DNA of 64,000 bases from Pantoea nemavictus (GCF_037479095.1 NZ_JBBGZW010000002.1:620001-684000), one strand, 5' to 3'. Positions 16,725-25,582 are shown, counted from the first letter of the stretch. Notes: generated by a model from the letters alone, not told the origin. Translations and numbers: made by a program.

Positions 16725-16910
16725 TCAACGCTCATCAAACGGCACGCCGCCTTTTGACTTATGGTGTTTTGGCGTTTCGATGATGGAAACCGTCACCGAA
16801 TTGGCATCGATCTCGAACGAATCCGCCACCGCTGCGGTGACGGCCCTTAATAACTTTTTCTTCTGCTCCACGGTGCGACCTTCTGCCGCATAAACAACGA
16901 TTTCTGGCAT
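16725..16910 (-). CDS. 4-oxalocrotonate tautomerase-family protein
   Basis: The 61-residue protein starts MPEIVVYAAEGRTVEQK. Removal of the methionine would expose the catalytic Pro1 of this superfamily. The family length is 60-80 residues, and the central helix (KKKLLRAVTAAVADSF) and the strand SVTVSIIETP fit the beta-alpha-beta subunit. Members isomerise 2-hydroxymuconate-like or dehalogenate small acids; the substrate here is unknown. AGGAG lies seven bases upstream of the ATG at 16910, which decides the start, since a longer frame from 16949 would bury Pro1. It stands alone with its own terminator. Confidence 0.85.
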   Translation of the reverse strand: MPEIVVYAAEGRTVEQKKKLLRAVTAAVADSFEIDANSVTVSIIETPKHHKSKGGVPFDER

Positions 16911-17046
16911 ATCTGCTTCTCCTTCACAGTGAATATCGATTTTCAGCATACCTCAGGCAAAGGCAATCCGGCAGCGTGAATCTCAGCGCAACGCAGCCTG
17001 GCGCTAATCCGTTCAGCGTTTCTAAATGCAATCTGTGTTGAAATGT

Positions 17047-17069
17047 GAAATGTTATGTTATAACGTAAT
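17047..17069. promoter_or_regulatory. Zur-box-like operator upstream of the ABC importer
   Basis: The 23 bases begin GAAATGTTAT and contain TATAAC in the second half, matching about 17 of 22 defined positions of the enterobacterial Zur consensus as I remember it (GAAATGTTATA, one base, TATAACATTTC). The left half-site is nearly perfect and the right outer edge is weak. It lies 41 bases before the ATG of the substrate-binding protein gene. Confidence 0.55.
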
Positions 17070-17109
17070 TATAGCGTTCTTTTTGTCGCGATATTTTACG
17101 GAAAACATA

Positions 17110-18636
17110 ATGAAATCAATTAAAAATTTGCTTATCGCCTCGGCGCTAGGCCTGGCTTCTTGCGCCACATTGGCGGCGGAACATCAGGATAAACCGGTGC
17201 GTATTGCGGCACCGTTCGAAATCAAAGGTGCCGATCCCGCGCTCTCCGGTGACATTCTGCTACGCATGGATGTGGTCGAAACGCTGGTGGAAGTTAACGA
17301 ACGCGCCGAGCCTATCCCGGCGCTAGCCGCAAGCTGGCAAGTCTCTGCTGATGGTTTGCGCTGGCAATTACAGCTGCGCGATAACGTCCGTTTCCATGAT
17401 GGATCGCCGCTGGATGCCGCCGCTGTGGTGAAATCACTGAACACCGCGCGGAGTAAAGCGGGTCTACTGGATAAAACGCCGATTACCGAAATCAGCGGAG
17501 AAGGGCAACAGGTCACCATCACTTTACGCGAACCCTTCGTCCCCTTGCTTTCGGTGCTGGCAGACAGTCGTTCGCAGATTCTTGCTTTAGCCAGCTGGGA
17601 TGCGCAGGACAAGATCACTCGTATCATCGGTAGCGGTCCGTTCATGCTGACATCGTTTCAGCCACCACAGTCGCTGACGGTGAAACGCTTCGATGATTAC
17701 TGGGGCGAAAAGCCTGCCATTGCAGCCGCCAGTTATCTCTCCTCTGGACGTGCTGAAACTCGCGCGTTGCTGGCGGAAAGCGGTGATGCAGATTACGTTT
17801 TCAATCTTGATGCCGCCAGCCGTCAGCGCTTAGCCCGCAAGCCATCGCTGCAACTGCCGGCCATTCCGGTGCCGCGCACCCTAATGCTAAAGCTGAACCT
17901 GGGCGATCCGCTGTTAGCCGAACAGCCGGTGCGAGAAGCGATCAGCATGGCGATTGATCGTAACGCGCTGGCGATGGCGGTGCTGCGTTACCCGGGCGCG
18001 GCCAGCCAACTGTTTCCACCCAATATGGGCGCCTGGCATAACGGCAACCTGCAACCGCTGCAGTTCAACCTGCAACAGGCAGCACAACAGCTGCAGGCTG
18101 CGGGGTGGAAAGTGGGGACCGATGGCGTCTTAGTGCGCAACGGTCAGCGCTTCAGCCTGACGCTGCTGACGTTCCCGGATCGTCCCGAACTGCCGCTAAT
18201 GGCGATGGTGATCCAGCAGCAACTGCGCAAAGTGGGCATTGAAGTGAAGATCAACGCCACCAACGCCAGCGAAATTCCTGCACAGCATCACAGTAATCGT
18301 CTGCAGCTGGCGCTGTTCTCCCGCAACTTTGCCCTAACGCCCGATCCAACCGGCACCTTACTGCAGGATTACGCCACCCACGGCGGCGACTGGGGGGCGA
18401 TGAACTGGCATCCGGCAGGGTTTAACGCGGCGTTGCATACGCTCACCCAGTCCACCGATGAGGCTGCACGTGCGCAGGCCCGTCATCTGATCACCGCCTC
18501 ACTGCAGCAGGATTTGCCGGTGATCCCTATCGCCTGGTATCAGCAATCGGCCGCGATTAACAGCAAGCTGAAAAACGTCACGCTTGATGCGTTTGAACGT
18601 CACTTTGGTCTGCGTCAGATGCAGTGGGAGCAATGA
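17110..18636 (+). CDS. ABC transporter substrate-binding protein, SBP_bac_5 (NikA/DppA) family
   Basis: The 508-residue protein starts with a signal peptide (KSIKNLLIASALGLASCATLAA). LASC fits a lipobox, but a signal-peptidase I cut after LAA is also possible. The rest is a family-5 solute receptor, with YSF-like blocks LAASWQVSADGLRWQLQLRDNVRFHDGSPL, IIGSGPFMLTSFQP and PVREAISMAIDRNALA. This family binds peptides, Ni2+-chelates, opines or heme. It leads a four-gene operon (receptor, two permeases, fused ATPase) whose genes overlap by a few bases. A Zur-like operator upstream suggests zinc repression and so a metal-chelate substrate; that is inference. The ATG at 17110 is preferred over an in-frame one at 17026, which would interrupt the signal peptide and cover the operator. 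Confidence 0.88.
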   Translation: MKSIKNLLIASALGLASCATLAAEHQDKPVRIAAPFEIKGADPALSGDILLRMDVVETLVEVNERAEPIPALAASWQVSADGLRWQLQLRDNVRFHDGSPLDAAAVVKSLNTARSKAGLLDKTPITEISGEGQQVTITLREPFVPLLSVLADSRSQILALASWDAQDKITRIIGSGPFMLTSFQPPQSLTVKRFDDYWGEKPAIAAASYLSSGRAETRALLAESGDADYVFNLDAASRQRLARKPSLQLPAIPVPRTLMLKLNLGDPLLAEQPVREAISMAIDRNALAMAVLRYPGAASQLFPPNMGAWHNGNLQPLQFNLQQAAQQLQAAGWKVGTDGVLVRNGQRFSLTLLTFPDRPELPLMAMVIQQQLRKVGIEVKINATNASEIPAQHHSNRLQLALFSRNFALTPDPTGTLLQDYATHGGDWGAMNWHPAGFNAALHTLTQSTDEAARAQARHLITASLQQDLPVIPIAWYQQSAAINSKLKNVTLDAFERHFGLRQMQWEQ

Positions 18637-19571
18637 TGATAAAGCTTCTTGGCTGGCGCCTTGGACAAGCGGTTTTTGTGATGCTGGCGGTCGGTTTACT
18701 CACCTGGTTTTTGGTGCAGGCGCTACCGGGCGACATGGCCTGGCGTATTGCCAGCGGTCGCTATGGCTACGATCGCGTGGATGCCCAAGCAGTGGCGCGG
18801 GTACAGCAGGAGTTGAGTGGATCATTACAGCAGGGCAGCGCGTTGCTGCACTGGTTGTTCGATCTGCTGCAGTTCAATTTTGGCCGTTCGCTGGTATCGG
18901 GTGAGCCGGTAATGGATGAGCTGCGCTGGCAGCTTAGCCAGACGCTGGCGCTCGCTGGCACATCGCTTGTTCTGACCCTATTGCTCACCTTGCCGTTAGG
19001 TATTTGGGCGGGATGCCACGCCAACGGTAAGCTTGATCGTGTGTTGTTCTGGCTGAGCGCGCTGCTGAAATCGGTACCGCATTTCGCGCTGGGTATGCTG
19101 CTTATCGTGTTGCTGGCACTTCAGCTTGATTGGCTACCCAGCGCCGGTTACGGCGAGCTGCGTCATTTCCTGTTACCGGCGTTGACGCTGGCGTTATCGT
19201 TAACCGCCGTTGGCGTCCGCGTGGTGCGTGAAGCCACTTTTCAGGTTGTCACGTCCGGTTATTACCGCTGGGGCGCGCAAAAAGGTTTAGCGCCCGCCAC
19301 GTTGTTGCGCCGTCATGGGTTACGAAATCTGGCATCGCCGGTAATGACCTGGTTCGGCATGCAGTTCGTCTGGCTGGTGGAAGGGGTCGTCGTGGTAGAA
19401 ACGCTGTTCGCCTGGCCGGGCATTGGCCACGCGCTGGTGCATGCTATTTTTGCGCGCGATGTGCCGGTGATTCAGGCGAGCGCCATGACGCTCGGCCTGC
19501 TGTTTGTCTTGCTCAACATGCTGGTGGATGCGGGTTGTCATCTACTTGATCCAAGAGGGAGACGCGCATGA
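18636..19571 (+). CDS. ABC transporter permease, DppB/NikB type
   Basis: The 311-residue inner-membrane protein has a first helix at about 5-27 (LGQAVFVMLAVGLLTWFLVQALPGD, the DppB signature), a periplasmic loop and five more helices. Its cytoplasmic coupling loop contains GAQKGLAPATLLRRHGLRN, followed by PVMTWFGMQFVWLVEGVVVVETLFAWPGIG, which is diagnostic of this family. It pairs with the next gene to form the channel. The gene overlaps the receptor stop (ATGATGA); GGGAG five bases upstream favours the ATG at 18636, with an adjacent one at 18633. Confidence 0.88.
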   Translation: MIKLLGWRLGQAVFVMLAVGLLTWFLVQALPGDMAWRIASGRYGYDRVDAQAVARVQQELSGSLQQGSALLHWLFDLLQFNFGRSLVSGEPVMDELRWQLSQTLALAGTSLVLTLLLTLPLGIWAGCHANGKLDRVLFWLSALLKSVPHFALGMLLIVLLALQLDWLPSAGYGELRHFLLPALTLALSLTAVGVRVVREATFQVVTSGYYRWGAQKGLAPATLLRRHGLRNLASPVMTWFGMQFVWLVEGVVVVETLFAWPGIGHALVHAIFARDVPVIQASAMTLGLLFVLLNMLVDAGCHLLDPRGRRA

Positions 19572-20353
19572 TGCTTTCGCCTGCACGTCTGATTGGCTGG
19601 CTGATGTTGTGCTCACTGCTCGGCTTCGCCTTCTTGCTGCCACTGGTTCATCACGGCGATCCGCTGGAACAGGATCTATTGCAGATCCTGCATGCGCCCA
19701 GCAGCGGCCACCTTCTCGGGTTTGATCATCTTGGTCGCGACATGATGTCGCGCCTCAGTGCGGCATTGCGTCTGTCCCTCGGCCTCGCGGCGCTGTGCGT
19801 AATAAGCGCCATGCTGGTCGGTGTATTAGCTGGCGTAATAAGTGCGCTCTATGGCGGCTGGCTCGATCGCGCACTCAGCATGCTCGGCGACATGTGCCTC
19901 GCGCTGCCGGGTTTGCTGCTGGTATTACTTTTAGCCGCGATTGCGCCCGATTCCCCAGGCATGCTGTGGCTGGGCATTTCATTGGTGCTTTGGGTGGAAT
20001 TTTTCCGCGTGACGCGTGCCACCTTACGTCCAGTGGTGCATGCGCCCGGTATGCAGGCGGCAATGCTGCTTGGCTTCTCGGCGTTCTACCGTTTCCGCCG
20101 ACATCTGTTGCCAGCCTTAGCGCCAGTGTTAACGACGTTGACGTTGTTCTCTTTCAGTAGCGCCATCATGGCGGTGTCGGCACTCGGTTTTATCAGCGTT
20201 GGCGTGCGCCCACCCACGCCGGAACTGGGATTGATGATGACTGAGCTACTGCCATTTGCCTGGGAAGCGCCGTGGTTGCTGATGCAGCCGGTGATTGCGC
20301 TATTTCTGCTGCTCATTAGCCTGAATCTCTTAATGAAAAAGGAGCGTCGATGA
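19568..20353 (+). CDS. ABC transporter permease, DppC/NikC type
   Basis: The 261-residue protein has six predicted helices. It shows GFDHLGRDMMSRL after the first helix, a hallmark of DppC-type permeases, and a long cytoplasmic segment (RVTRATLRPVVHAPGMQAAMLLGFSAFYRFRRHLLPAL) that contacts the ATPase. ALGFISVGVRPPTPELGLMMTE near the end is also typical. It starts in an ATGA overlap with the first permease and ends in another with the ATPase gene, so the four genes form one tightly coupled unit. The substrate follows from the receptor and is not known. Confidence 0.88.
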   Translation: MMLSPARLIGWLMLCSLLGFAFLLPLVHHGDPLEQDLLQILHAPSSGHLLGFDHLGRDMMSRLSAALRLSLGLAALCVISAMLVGVLAGVISALYGGWLDRALSMLGDMCLALPGLLLVLLLAAIAPDSPGMLWLGISLVLWVEFFRVTRATLRPVVHAPGMQAAMLLGFSAFYRFRRHLLPALAPVLTTLTLFSFSSAIMAVSALGFISVGVRPPTPELGLMMTELLPFAWEAPWLLMQPVIALFLLLISLNLLMKKERR

Positions 20354-21753
20354 AAGGATTACACGCCATCGGCATCACCGTTACCGCCGCCAGCCAGACG
20401 CTGGTGGAACCGGTAGATCTCACCTTGCTGCCAGGTCAGCCACTCACGTTACTGGGCGAAACGGGTTCGGGTAAAAGCCTGTTGGCGCAGGCCATCATGG
20501 GCATTTTGCCAGACGATCTGCAGGCGAGCGGCACGCTTATCATCAACGATCGATGCTTCACTCTACCGCAGGATGTCGCGCTATTACGCACTTTGTGGGG
20601 CCACACCTTAGCTTCGTTGCCGCAGGAACCCTGGTTATCGCTCGATCCCACCATGTCAGTGCTACAGCAGGTGGCGGAAGGCTATCGTTTTGTGCGCGGA
20701 CAAACAAAAGCAGACAGCGAAAACGCTGCCAGCAGTGATTTACAGCAGCTGGGCCTGGCGCAATCGACATCCCGTTATCCGTGGCAACTCTCCGGCGGTA
20801 TGGCGCAGCGCGCCGCCTTTGCAGCCGCTCGCGCAGGCGGTGCGCAGATATTGCTAGCCGATGAGCCAACCAAAGGACTGGATGTGGCGCGTCGTGATGA
20901 GGTAGCGGCCTTGCTGCGCAGAGAAGTGGCTGAGGGCGGCACGCTACTCACCATCACGCACGATATCGCCCTGGCCCGACAGCTGGGCGGCGAGGTGATC
21001 GTGATGCACAAAGGGAAAGTCATTGAACAGGGCAGGGCGGAGCAGGTAATGCATTCACCGCAGCAAAGCTACACGCGCAAATTGCTCGCCGCCGATCCGG
21101 CCGCATGGCCCGCGCGGCAGCAAACTTTCATTGCAAGTAAACCAGTAGTCAGTGCCGAGGGGATTCAGCTGCAGCGCGGAGGGAAAATGCTCGGGGTGCC
21201 GGAAAACTTCACGCTGCACGCGGGTGAAGTCGTTGGGCTATACGGTGCCAGCGGTAGCGGGAAAAGTAGCTTTGGCGATGTACTGCTCGGATTATTAACG
21301 CCGCAGCAAGGCCGCATTACGCGCCATGTTGCGGTGGATACGCTGAAATATCAGAAGATTTATCAGGATCCATCCGCGTTATTTCCACCAACCCGCACGC
21401 TAGGGCAGAGCCTGAACGATCTGTTGCGGCGGCATCGCATTGCTTCACCAAGGCGAGATGCGTTGATGGAACAGTTGGCGCTGGCACCGGATCTGTTGAA
21501 ACGGCGGCCCGATGCGCTCTCGGGCGGCGAGTTACAGCGCCTCTCGTTGCTACGCGTAATGCTGCTGGAACCGGTGTTTCTCTTCGCCGATGAACCCACA
21601 TCGCGGCTTGATCCGCGGGTGCAACAGCAAACCATTCAGCTCATCACCTCACTGGCAAGCGAGCAGCAATGCGCGGTGCTGCTGGTGAGCCACGATCGCG
21701 ATCTGCTGGAAAAAGGCACGCATCGGGTAATCGCGATGGAAACCCGGAATTAG
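20350..21753 (+). CDS. ABC transporter ATPase with two fused nucleotide-binding domains
   Basis: The 467-residue protein carries two complete ABC domains. The first has Walker A GETGSGKS at 36-43, signature LSGGMAQR and DEPTKGLD. The second has Walker A GASGSGKS near 297-304, signature LSGGELQR and DEPTSRLD. Dpp/Nik systems normally use two separate ATPases (D and F), so this gene is the fused DF version, as in YejF-like importers, but shorter than the usual 520-560 residues. It powers the importer of the preceding three genes. Its end overlaps the convergent GNAT gene by four bases. Confidence 0.88.
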   Translation: MKGLHAIGITVTAASQTLVEPVDLTLLPGQPLTLLGETGSGKSLLAQAIMGILPDDLQASGTLIINDRCFTLPQDVALLRTLWGHTLASLPQEPWLSLDPTMSVLQQVAEGYRFVRGQTKADSENAASSDLQQLGLAQSTSRYPWQLSGGMAQRAAFAAARAGGAQILLADEPTKGLDVARRDEVAALLRREVAEGGTLLTITHDIALARQLGGEVIVMHKGKVIEQGRAEQVMHSPQQSYTRKLLAADPAAWPARQQTFIASKPVVSAEGIQLQRGGKMLGVPENFTLHAGEVVGLYGASGSGKSSFGDVLLGLLTPQQGRITRHVAVDTLKYQKIYQDPSALFPPTRTLGQSLNDLLRRHRIASPRRDALMEQLALAPDLLKRRPDALSGGELQRLSLLRVMLLEPVFLFADEPTSRLDPRVQQQTIQLITSLASEQQCAVLLVSHDRDLLEKGTHRVIAMETRN

Positions 21754-22271
21754 CGCTCTGGCGGCTGGCTATCACCGAGACCGAGGGAACGCTGCATCAC
21801 CACGGTATCGAGCCAGCGGCCATGTTTGAAACCCACCGACTTCATTACGCCGGTGTGCTCAAAACCGAGCGCCCGGTGTAACCCCAGCGATCCTGCGTTG
21901 GCGCTATCGCCAACGATCGCAATGATTTGGCGAAATCCTGCCGCTTCCGCCAGCGCAATGGCCTTTTGCAGCAGCGCGCGTCCAATGCCTCTACCCGTTT
22001 GCTGCTGATCGAGGTAAATCGAATCCTCCAGCGTGAAGCGATAAGCGTAACGCGGGCGGTACGGTGCCAGATAGCAATAACCCAGCACCTGTTCATTCTC
22101 TTGTGCCACCAGCCAGAAACCGCCGCGCTGCTGCACATCCTGCACGCGATTAAGCATTTCGCTCGCAGAAGGCGGTTCGGTTTCAAAAGTTGCGGTGCCG
22201 TGCAGCACATGCCAGGCGTAGATCTTCTGAATGGCCGCTGCGTGATGCGGTCTGGCGGGAAGAATGTCCAT
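21750..22271 (-). CDS. GNAT N-acetyltransferase, phosphinothricin-acetyltransferase type
   Basis: The 173-residue protein has the PAT-like N-terminus (RPHHAAAIQKIYAWHVLHGTATFETEPPS), the strand WLVAQENEQVLGYCYLAPYRPR, the acetyl-CoA loop QQTGRGIGRALLQKAI and the C-terminal SLGLHRALGFEHTG. Members acetylate amino groups of phosphinothricin, methionine sulfone or sulfoximine; the natural substrate here is unknown. ATG at 22271 is chosen for the AGGAA five bases upstream; the frame is open to 22301. It is convergent with the ABC ATPase and shares four bases with it. Confidence 0.85.
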   Translation of the reverse strand: MDILPARPHHAAAIQKIYAWHVLHGTATFETEPPSASEMLNRVQDVQQRGGFWLVAQENEQVLGYCYLAPYRPRYAYRFTLEDSIYLDQQQTGRGIGRALLQKAIALAEAAGFRQIIAIVGDSANAGSLGLHRALGFEHTGVMKSVGFKHGRWLDTVVMQRSLGLGDSQPPER

Positions 22272-22412
22272 ATGTTCCTGATTATCAGCGTAGAAAATCA
22301 CAGCATGCCACCACGCCGCACGCTAATCATCGGATTTAACAATAGGAAATTGTGATGGCTGATATCCTGCATCGCCGGGCTGCCATTCATGGCGACCTGG
22401 AACAATCCGCAA

Positions 22413-22961
22413 TTAATTTTGCTCAGAAAGCTGCACCGCCATGGTATCTGGCTCTAAGGCTTCGAACACGTGCGGTTCGTCGGCGGGGTAACAAATATAG
22501 TCGCCCGGATGCAATTCAACCGGTGCATCGCTGGGGCCAACCAGCGCCCGGCCGCGGGCGATGATGATATGTTCAACTGAACCCGGCGGATGGGGTTCGG
22601 AAGCGCGCGGCGCGCCAGGTTGACTGGTCACCAGATAAAGATCGCGTCGCCCGCCGGGTGGGCAACTGGCCAGTAATGCCGCCTGATAATCTGCCATCTC
22701 CGCCGACACAATCATTCCTTCGCCACGGCGAATGATCTGTAAGCGCTTCACTTCCGGCTCCATCAGACGCGCAAAAGGTATATTCAGCGCCACGCACAGC
22801 GCCCACAAGGTTTCGAGGCTGGGATTGCCGTTACCTGCTTCAAGCTGCGAAAGTGTTGATTTAGCAATCCCGGCGCGGCGCGCCACTTCTGTCAGCGACA
22901 GCCCCGCACGCTGGCGTTCACGTAATAACCCGGCAGCAATAATATCAATTGGCGTGGTCAA
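22413..22961 (-). CDS. XRE-family regulator with C-terminal cupin domain
   Basis: The 182-residue protein has a helix-turn-helix at about 13-65 (LRERQRAGLSLTEVARRAGIAKSTLSQLEAGNGNPS) and a cupin barrel at about 110-175 (SVEHIIIARGRALVG, LHPGDYICYPADEPHVFEA). Such regulators bind small ligands in the cupin. It is divergent from azlCD, a common arrangement for amino-acid exporters, so it probably controls that pair. The start is TTG at 22961: no ATG or GTG lies near, GGAG is six bases upstream, and the helix-turn-helix follows at the usual distance. Confidence 0.85.
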   Translation of the reverse strand: MTTPIDIIAAGLLRERQRAGLSLTEVARRAGIAKSTLSQLEAGNGNPSLETLWALCVALNIPFARLMEPEVKRLQIIRRGEGMIVSAEMADYQAALLASCPPGGRRDLYLVTSQPGAPRASEPHPPGSVEHIIIARGRALVGPSDAPVELHPGDYICYPADEPHVFEALEPDTMAVQLSEQN

Positions 22962-22978
22962 ACCTACTCCTGTTCTTT

Positions 22979-23049
22979 ATATCGAACGATTTGTTCGTCT
23001 TGTAAAACAATCACACTGCGTTCATTATAACGGCTTTCCTGTTCGATAT
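22979..23049. promoter_or_regulatory. Divergent operator between XRE-cupin gene and azlC
   Basis: ATATCGAAC at 22979-22987 and GTTCGATAT at 23041-23049 are perfect inverted copies that frame the divergent promoter interval. A further GTTCG at 22993-22997 makes a tight inverted pair, CGAAC-N5-GTTCG, with the first. The half-site CGAAC is a candidate for XRE binding. Confidence 0.5.
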
Positions 23050-23063
23050 GAGATCAAATTGTG

Positions 23064-23738
23064 ATGCGTCTGGGTGCAGTGCCGCTTGATCGCGGAGTAA
23101 TAAAAGCCATTTTCCTGGTGTGTCTGGCCGACGGTATTGTCGGGCTTTCGTATGGTTCGCTGGCAGCAGCAGAAGGTTTTCCGCTGTGGGTGCCGATTGC
23201 CCTCTCGACGTTGGTGCTGGCAGGCGCATCGGAATTTCTGTTTATCGGCATTGTGGCCGGTGGCGGCAGTCCGCTGACGGCGGCAGCGGCCGGTTTGCTG
23301 GTCAATGCGCGTCATCTGCCGTTTGGTATTGCGGTGAAAGATCTGGTCGGTAAGGGCAGTCGCAGCCTTTTGGGCTGCCACATCATGAATGATGAAAGCG
23401 TGGTGTTCGGCATTTCTCAACCCAAACTGGCACAGCGGCGGGCGGCGTTCTGGATCTGTGGCTTAGGCATTTTCACCATCTGGCCATTGTCAGTGATTGG
23501 CGGTGCGGTGATCGGACGTTTTATTCCTGACGTTTCTTCTATTGGCCTTGATGCGGTGTTTCCGGCGATCCTGATTGCCTTGATTTTCCCCGCGCTGCGC
23601 CAGCGTCGTACGCTGATTCCGGCGACGCTTGGCACGGCATTGTCGGTACTGGCGACACCGTTTGTTCCGGCGGGGATGCCGGTGCTGTTTTCACTACTCG
23701 GATTATTGAGCTGGCGGGAGCGTAAGAATGCAAAATAA
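23064..23738 (+). CDS. azlC: AzlC-family branched-chain amino acid exporter subunit
   Basis: The 224-residue inner-membrane protein shows AzlC features: GVIKAIFLVCLADGIVGLSYGSLAAAEGFPLW at the start, LVLAGASEFLFIGI, LLVNARHLPFGIAVKDLV and HIMNDESVVFG. AzlC and AzlD together export branched-chain or other amino acids. azlD begins inside the last codons of this gene. The ATG at 23064 and a GTG at 23061 are both possible, and the ribosome site is weak. The divergent XRE-cupin gene is the likely regulator. Confidence 0.9.
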   Translation: MRLGAVPLDRGVIKAIFLVCLADGIVGLSYGSLAAAEGFPLWVPIALSTLVLAGASEFLFIGIVAGGGSPLTAAAAGLLVNARHLPFGIAVKDLVGKGSRSLLGCHIMNDESVVFGISQPKLAQRRAAFWICGLGIFTIWPLSVIGGAVIGRFIPDVSSIGLDAVFPAILIALIFPALRQRRTLIPATLGTALSVLATPFVPAGMPVLFSLLGLLSWRERKNAK

Positions 23739-24048
23739 TCTGATCATCGCGGGCATAGCGCTGCTGGCGGTTGGCACCTATGCCATCCGCTTTGCGGGTT
23801 ACCGCCTTGGCAGCCGCATGCAGATGTCGGAACGGGTACGCAGCATGTTATCTGATGCCGCCACCGTTTTGCTGTTGGCGGTGGCGGTCACCACCGCACT
23901 GTTTGAAGGCACCCACTTCGCCGGAGTGGCGCGTATCGCCGGCGTGCTGTTTGCGGTGTTTCTCGCGTGGCGTCGCACCCCGTTGATTTTAGTCATCATT
24001 GGCGCTGCGCTGATGACGGCATTGCTGCGTTATTTAGGCGTGCCTTAA
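23728..24048 (+). CDS. azlD: AzlD-family small exporter subunit
   Basis: The 106-residue protein has three to four helices and the AzlD motif TYAIRFAGYRLGSRM near the start, followed by RVRSMLSDAATVLLLAVAVTTALFEG. It overlaps azlC by 11 bases, indicating coupled translation. AzlD is the small partner of AzlC in amino-acid export. No terminator is visible before the GNAT gene that follows 51 bases later. Confidence 0.9.
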   Translation: MQNNLIIAGIALLAVGTYAIRFAGYRLGSRMQMSERVRSMLSDAATVLLLAVAVTTALFEGTHFAGVARIAGVLFAVFLAWRRTPLILVIIGAALMTALLRYLGVP

Positions 24049-24099
24049 ACCTTTTTGCTACTGTGTGATATCCCGGAACAACAGCAAACAGGAACCTAT

Positions 24100-24570
24100 A
24101 TGAAACCGCGTTTAGCCCGCTGCGATGAAACTGCCGCGTTGTGGCGCATTCGCAATCTCGCCATACGCCACGGTTGTCAGGGTGTTTATCCGGCAGAAGT
24201 CATCAGCGCATGGACGCCCGATGCGTTACCCGCTGGTTACTTTGCGGCGGTAAAACGCAATCCGTTCTTTGTGATAGACGATCCTGAACACGGCGTGGCC
24301 GCTACCGGTTTTCTCGATCTCCATAACGGCAGCGTTGAGGCTATTTTCACGCTGCCCGCCTGTAATGGCAAAGGCTATGCCAGCGCGATCATGCAGGCGA
24401 TCATTGAGGAAGCACGGCAGCGCGGTTTTAAACAATTGACGCTCGCCGCCACGCCCAACGCCAGCAGTTTCTATCAACGCCACGGTTTTCACGTGGTGCG
24501 TGACGCGTTATACCCTTCGGCGCTGGCGCAAGCCGATCTCGCCTGTGTTGAAATGGTCCGCGAGCTTTAA
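24100..24570 (+). CDS. GNAT-family N-acetyltransferase
   Basis: The 156-residue protein begins KPRLARCDETAALWRIRNLAIRHGC and has a conserved ALPAGYFAAV segment, the strand VAATGFLDLHNGSVEAIFTLPACNGKGYASAIMQAII (acetyl-CoA loop, Q/RxxGxA-like) and a final FYQRHGFHVV. The acceptor is unknown. The ATG at 24100 has AGGAA six bases upstream; the frame is open to 24055. The next gene, a CorA-like transporter, begins 43 bases after its stop. Confidence 0.82.
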   Translation: MKPRLARCDETAALWRIRNLAIRHGCQGVYPAEVISAWTPDALPAGYFAAVKRNPFFVIDDPEHGVAATGFLDLHNGSVEAIFTLPACNGKGYASAIMQAIIEEARQRGFKQLTLAATPNASSFYQRHGFHVVRDALYPSALAQADLACVEMVREL

Positions 24571-24613
24571 GGCTAAAATGATAAACAGTGCAAACAACAA
24601 GGATCGCGCGAAT

Positions 24614-25582
24614 ATGGTAATTAACTGCGTTGCGTATCGCCACGGTAAGCGTGAAGAGCATGTTGATGTTGCGGACATCAGCGAAGTGCTGAAAGAGGAG
24701 AAATCCTTTGTCTGGATGGGATTGTACCAACCTGAACCGGCCTTTATGCAGACGCTGCAACAGGAGTTCAGCCTGCACGAGCTGGCGATAGAAGATGCGC
24801 TAGTGGCACATCAGCGACCGAAGATTGAGCAATATGGCGATTCAGTATTTATCGTGGTGAAGACCGCACATATGGACGATCTGCAGCGCATCACTTTTGG
24901 TGAAACGCACTTCTTCCTTGGCAAAAACTTCTTGATAACCGTGCGTCATGGATCGTCAGAAGGCTATGCTGCGATTCGCACTAAAGCGGAAAAAAATCAA
25001 TCGATGTTGTGTGAAGGTCCGGGCTATGCGCTTTATTGCATCCTCGATTTCATCGTTGATCACTACAGCAAAATCACCGAATCCCTAAACGATCGAATTG
25101 GTGGGCTGGAAGAGGGCATGTTTACCACTCGCTTCGACAGCGATGCGTTGCAAAACGTTTACCACCTGCGTCGCGAACTATTAGCGCTGCGCAATGCGGC
25201 GCTGCCGGTGACAGAAATTTGTCAGCAGCTGGTGCGGTTTCATGAAGATATCATCCCGAAAAATCTGCGCGCCTATCTGCGTGATGTGCAGGATCATGCG
25301 CATCACGTGATGATTGATGCGGAAGATATGCGTGAGATGCTCACCAGCGCGATGCAGGTCAATCTGGCGCTGGTGTCGGTGCAGCAGAGCGAAGTGAATA
25401 AAAAGCTCGCCGGCTGGGGTGCGATCCTGATTGTACCAACGATTATTTTCAGTATGTATGGCATGAACTTTCCCGATATGCCGGAATTGCACACGCACTT
25501 TGGTTATCCGGCGGTGGTGGGCGTGACAATCGTCATCTGCTGCGTGATGTGGTGGCGGTTGAAAAAGGCCGGCTGGCTGTAA
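24614..25582 (+). CDS. CorA-family divalent cation transporter
   Basis: The 322-residue protein has the CorA plan: a long cytoplasmic domain with VWMGLYQPEPAFMQTL and LAIEDALVAHQRPKIEQYGDSVF, a long helical stalk (NDRIGGLEEGMFTT, NLRAYLRDVQDHAHHV), and two C-terminal helices. The first ends in YGMNF, the invariant GMN selectivity motif, with PDMPE in the loop. Homologues move Mg2+, Co2+ or Ni2+, and this branch (the 'magnesium and cobalt transport' group with KKAGWL end) has also been linked to Zn2+ efflux; I cannot choose. The ATG at 24614 has AAGGA upstream; one at 24578 is possible. Confidence 0.88.
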   Translation: MVINCVAYRHGKREEHVDVADISEVLKEEKSFVWMGLYQPEPAFMQTLQQEFSLHELAIEDALVAHQRPKIEQYGDSVFIVVKTAHMDDLQRITFGETHFFLGKNFLITVRHGSSEGYAAIRTKAEKNQSMLCEGPGYALYCILDFIVDHYSKITESLNDRIGGLEEGMFTTRFDSDALQNVYHLRRELLALRNAALPVTEICQQLVRFHEDIIPKNLRAYLRDVQDHAHHVMIDAEDMREMLTSAMQVNLALVSVQQSEVNKKLAGWGAILIVPTIIFSMYGMNFPDMPELHTHFGYPAVVGVTIVICCVMWWRLKKAGWL

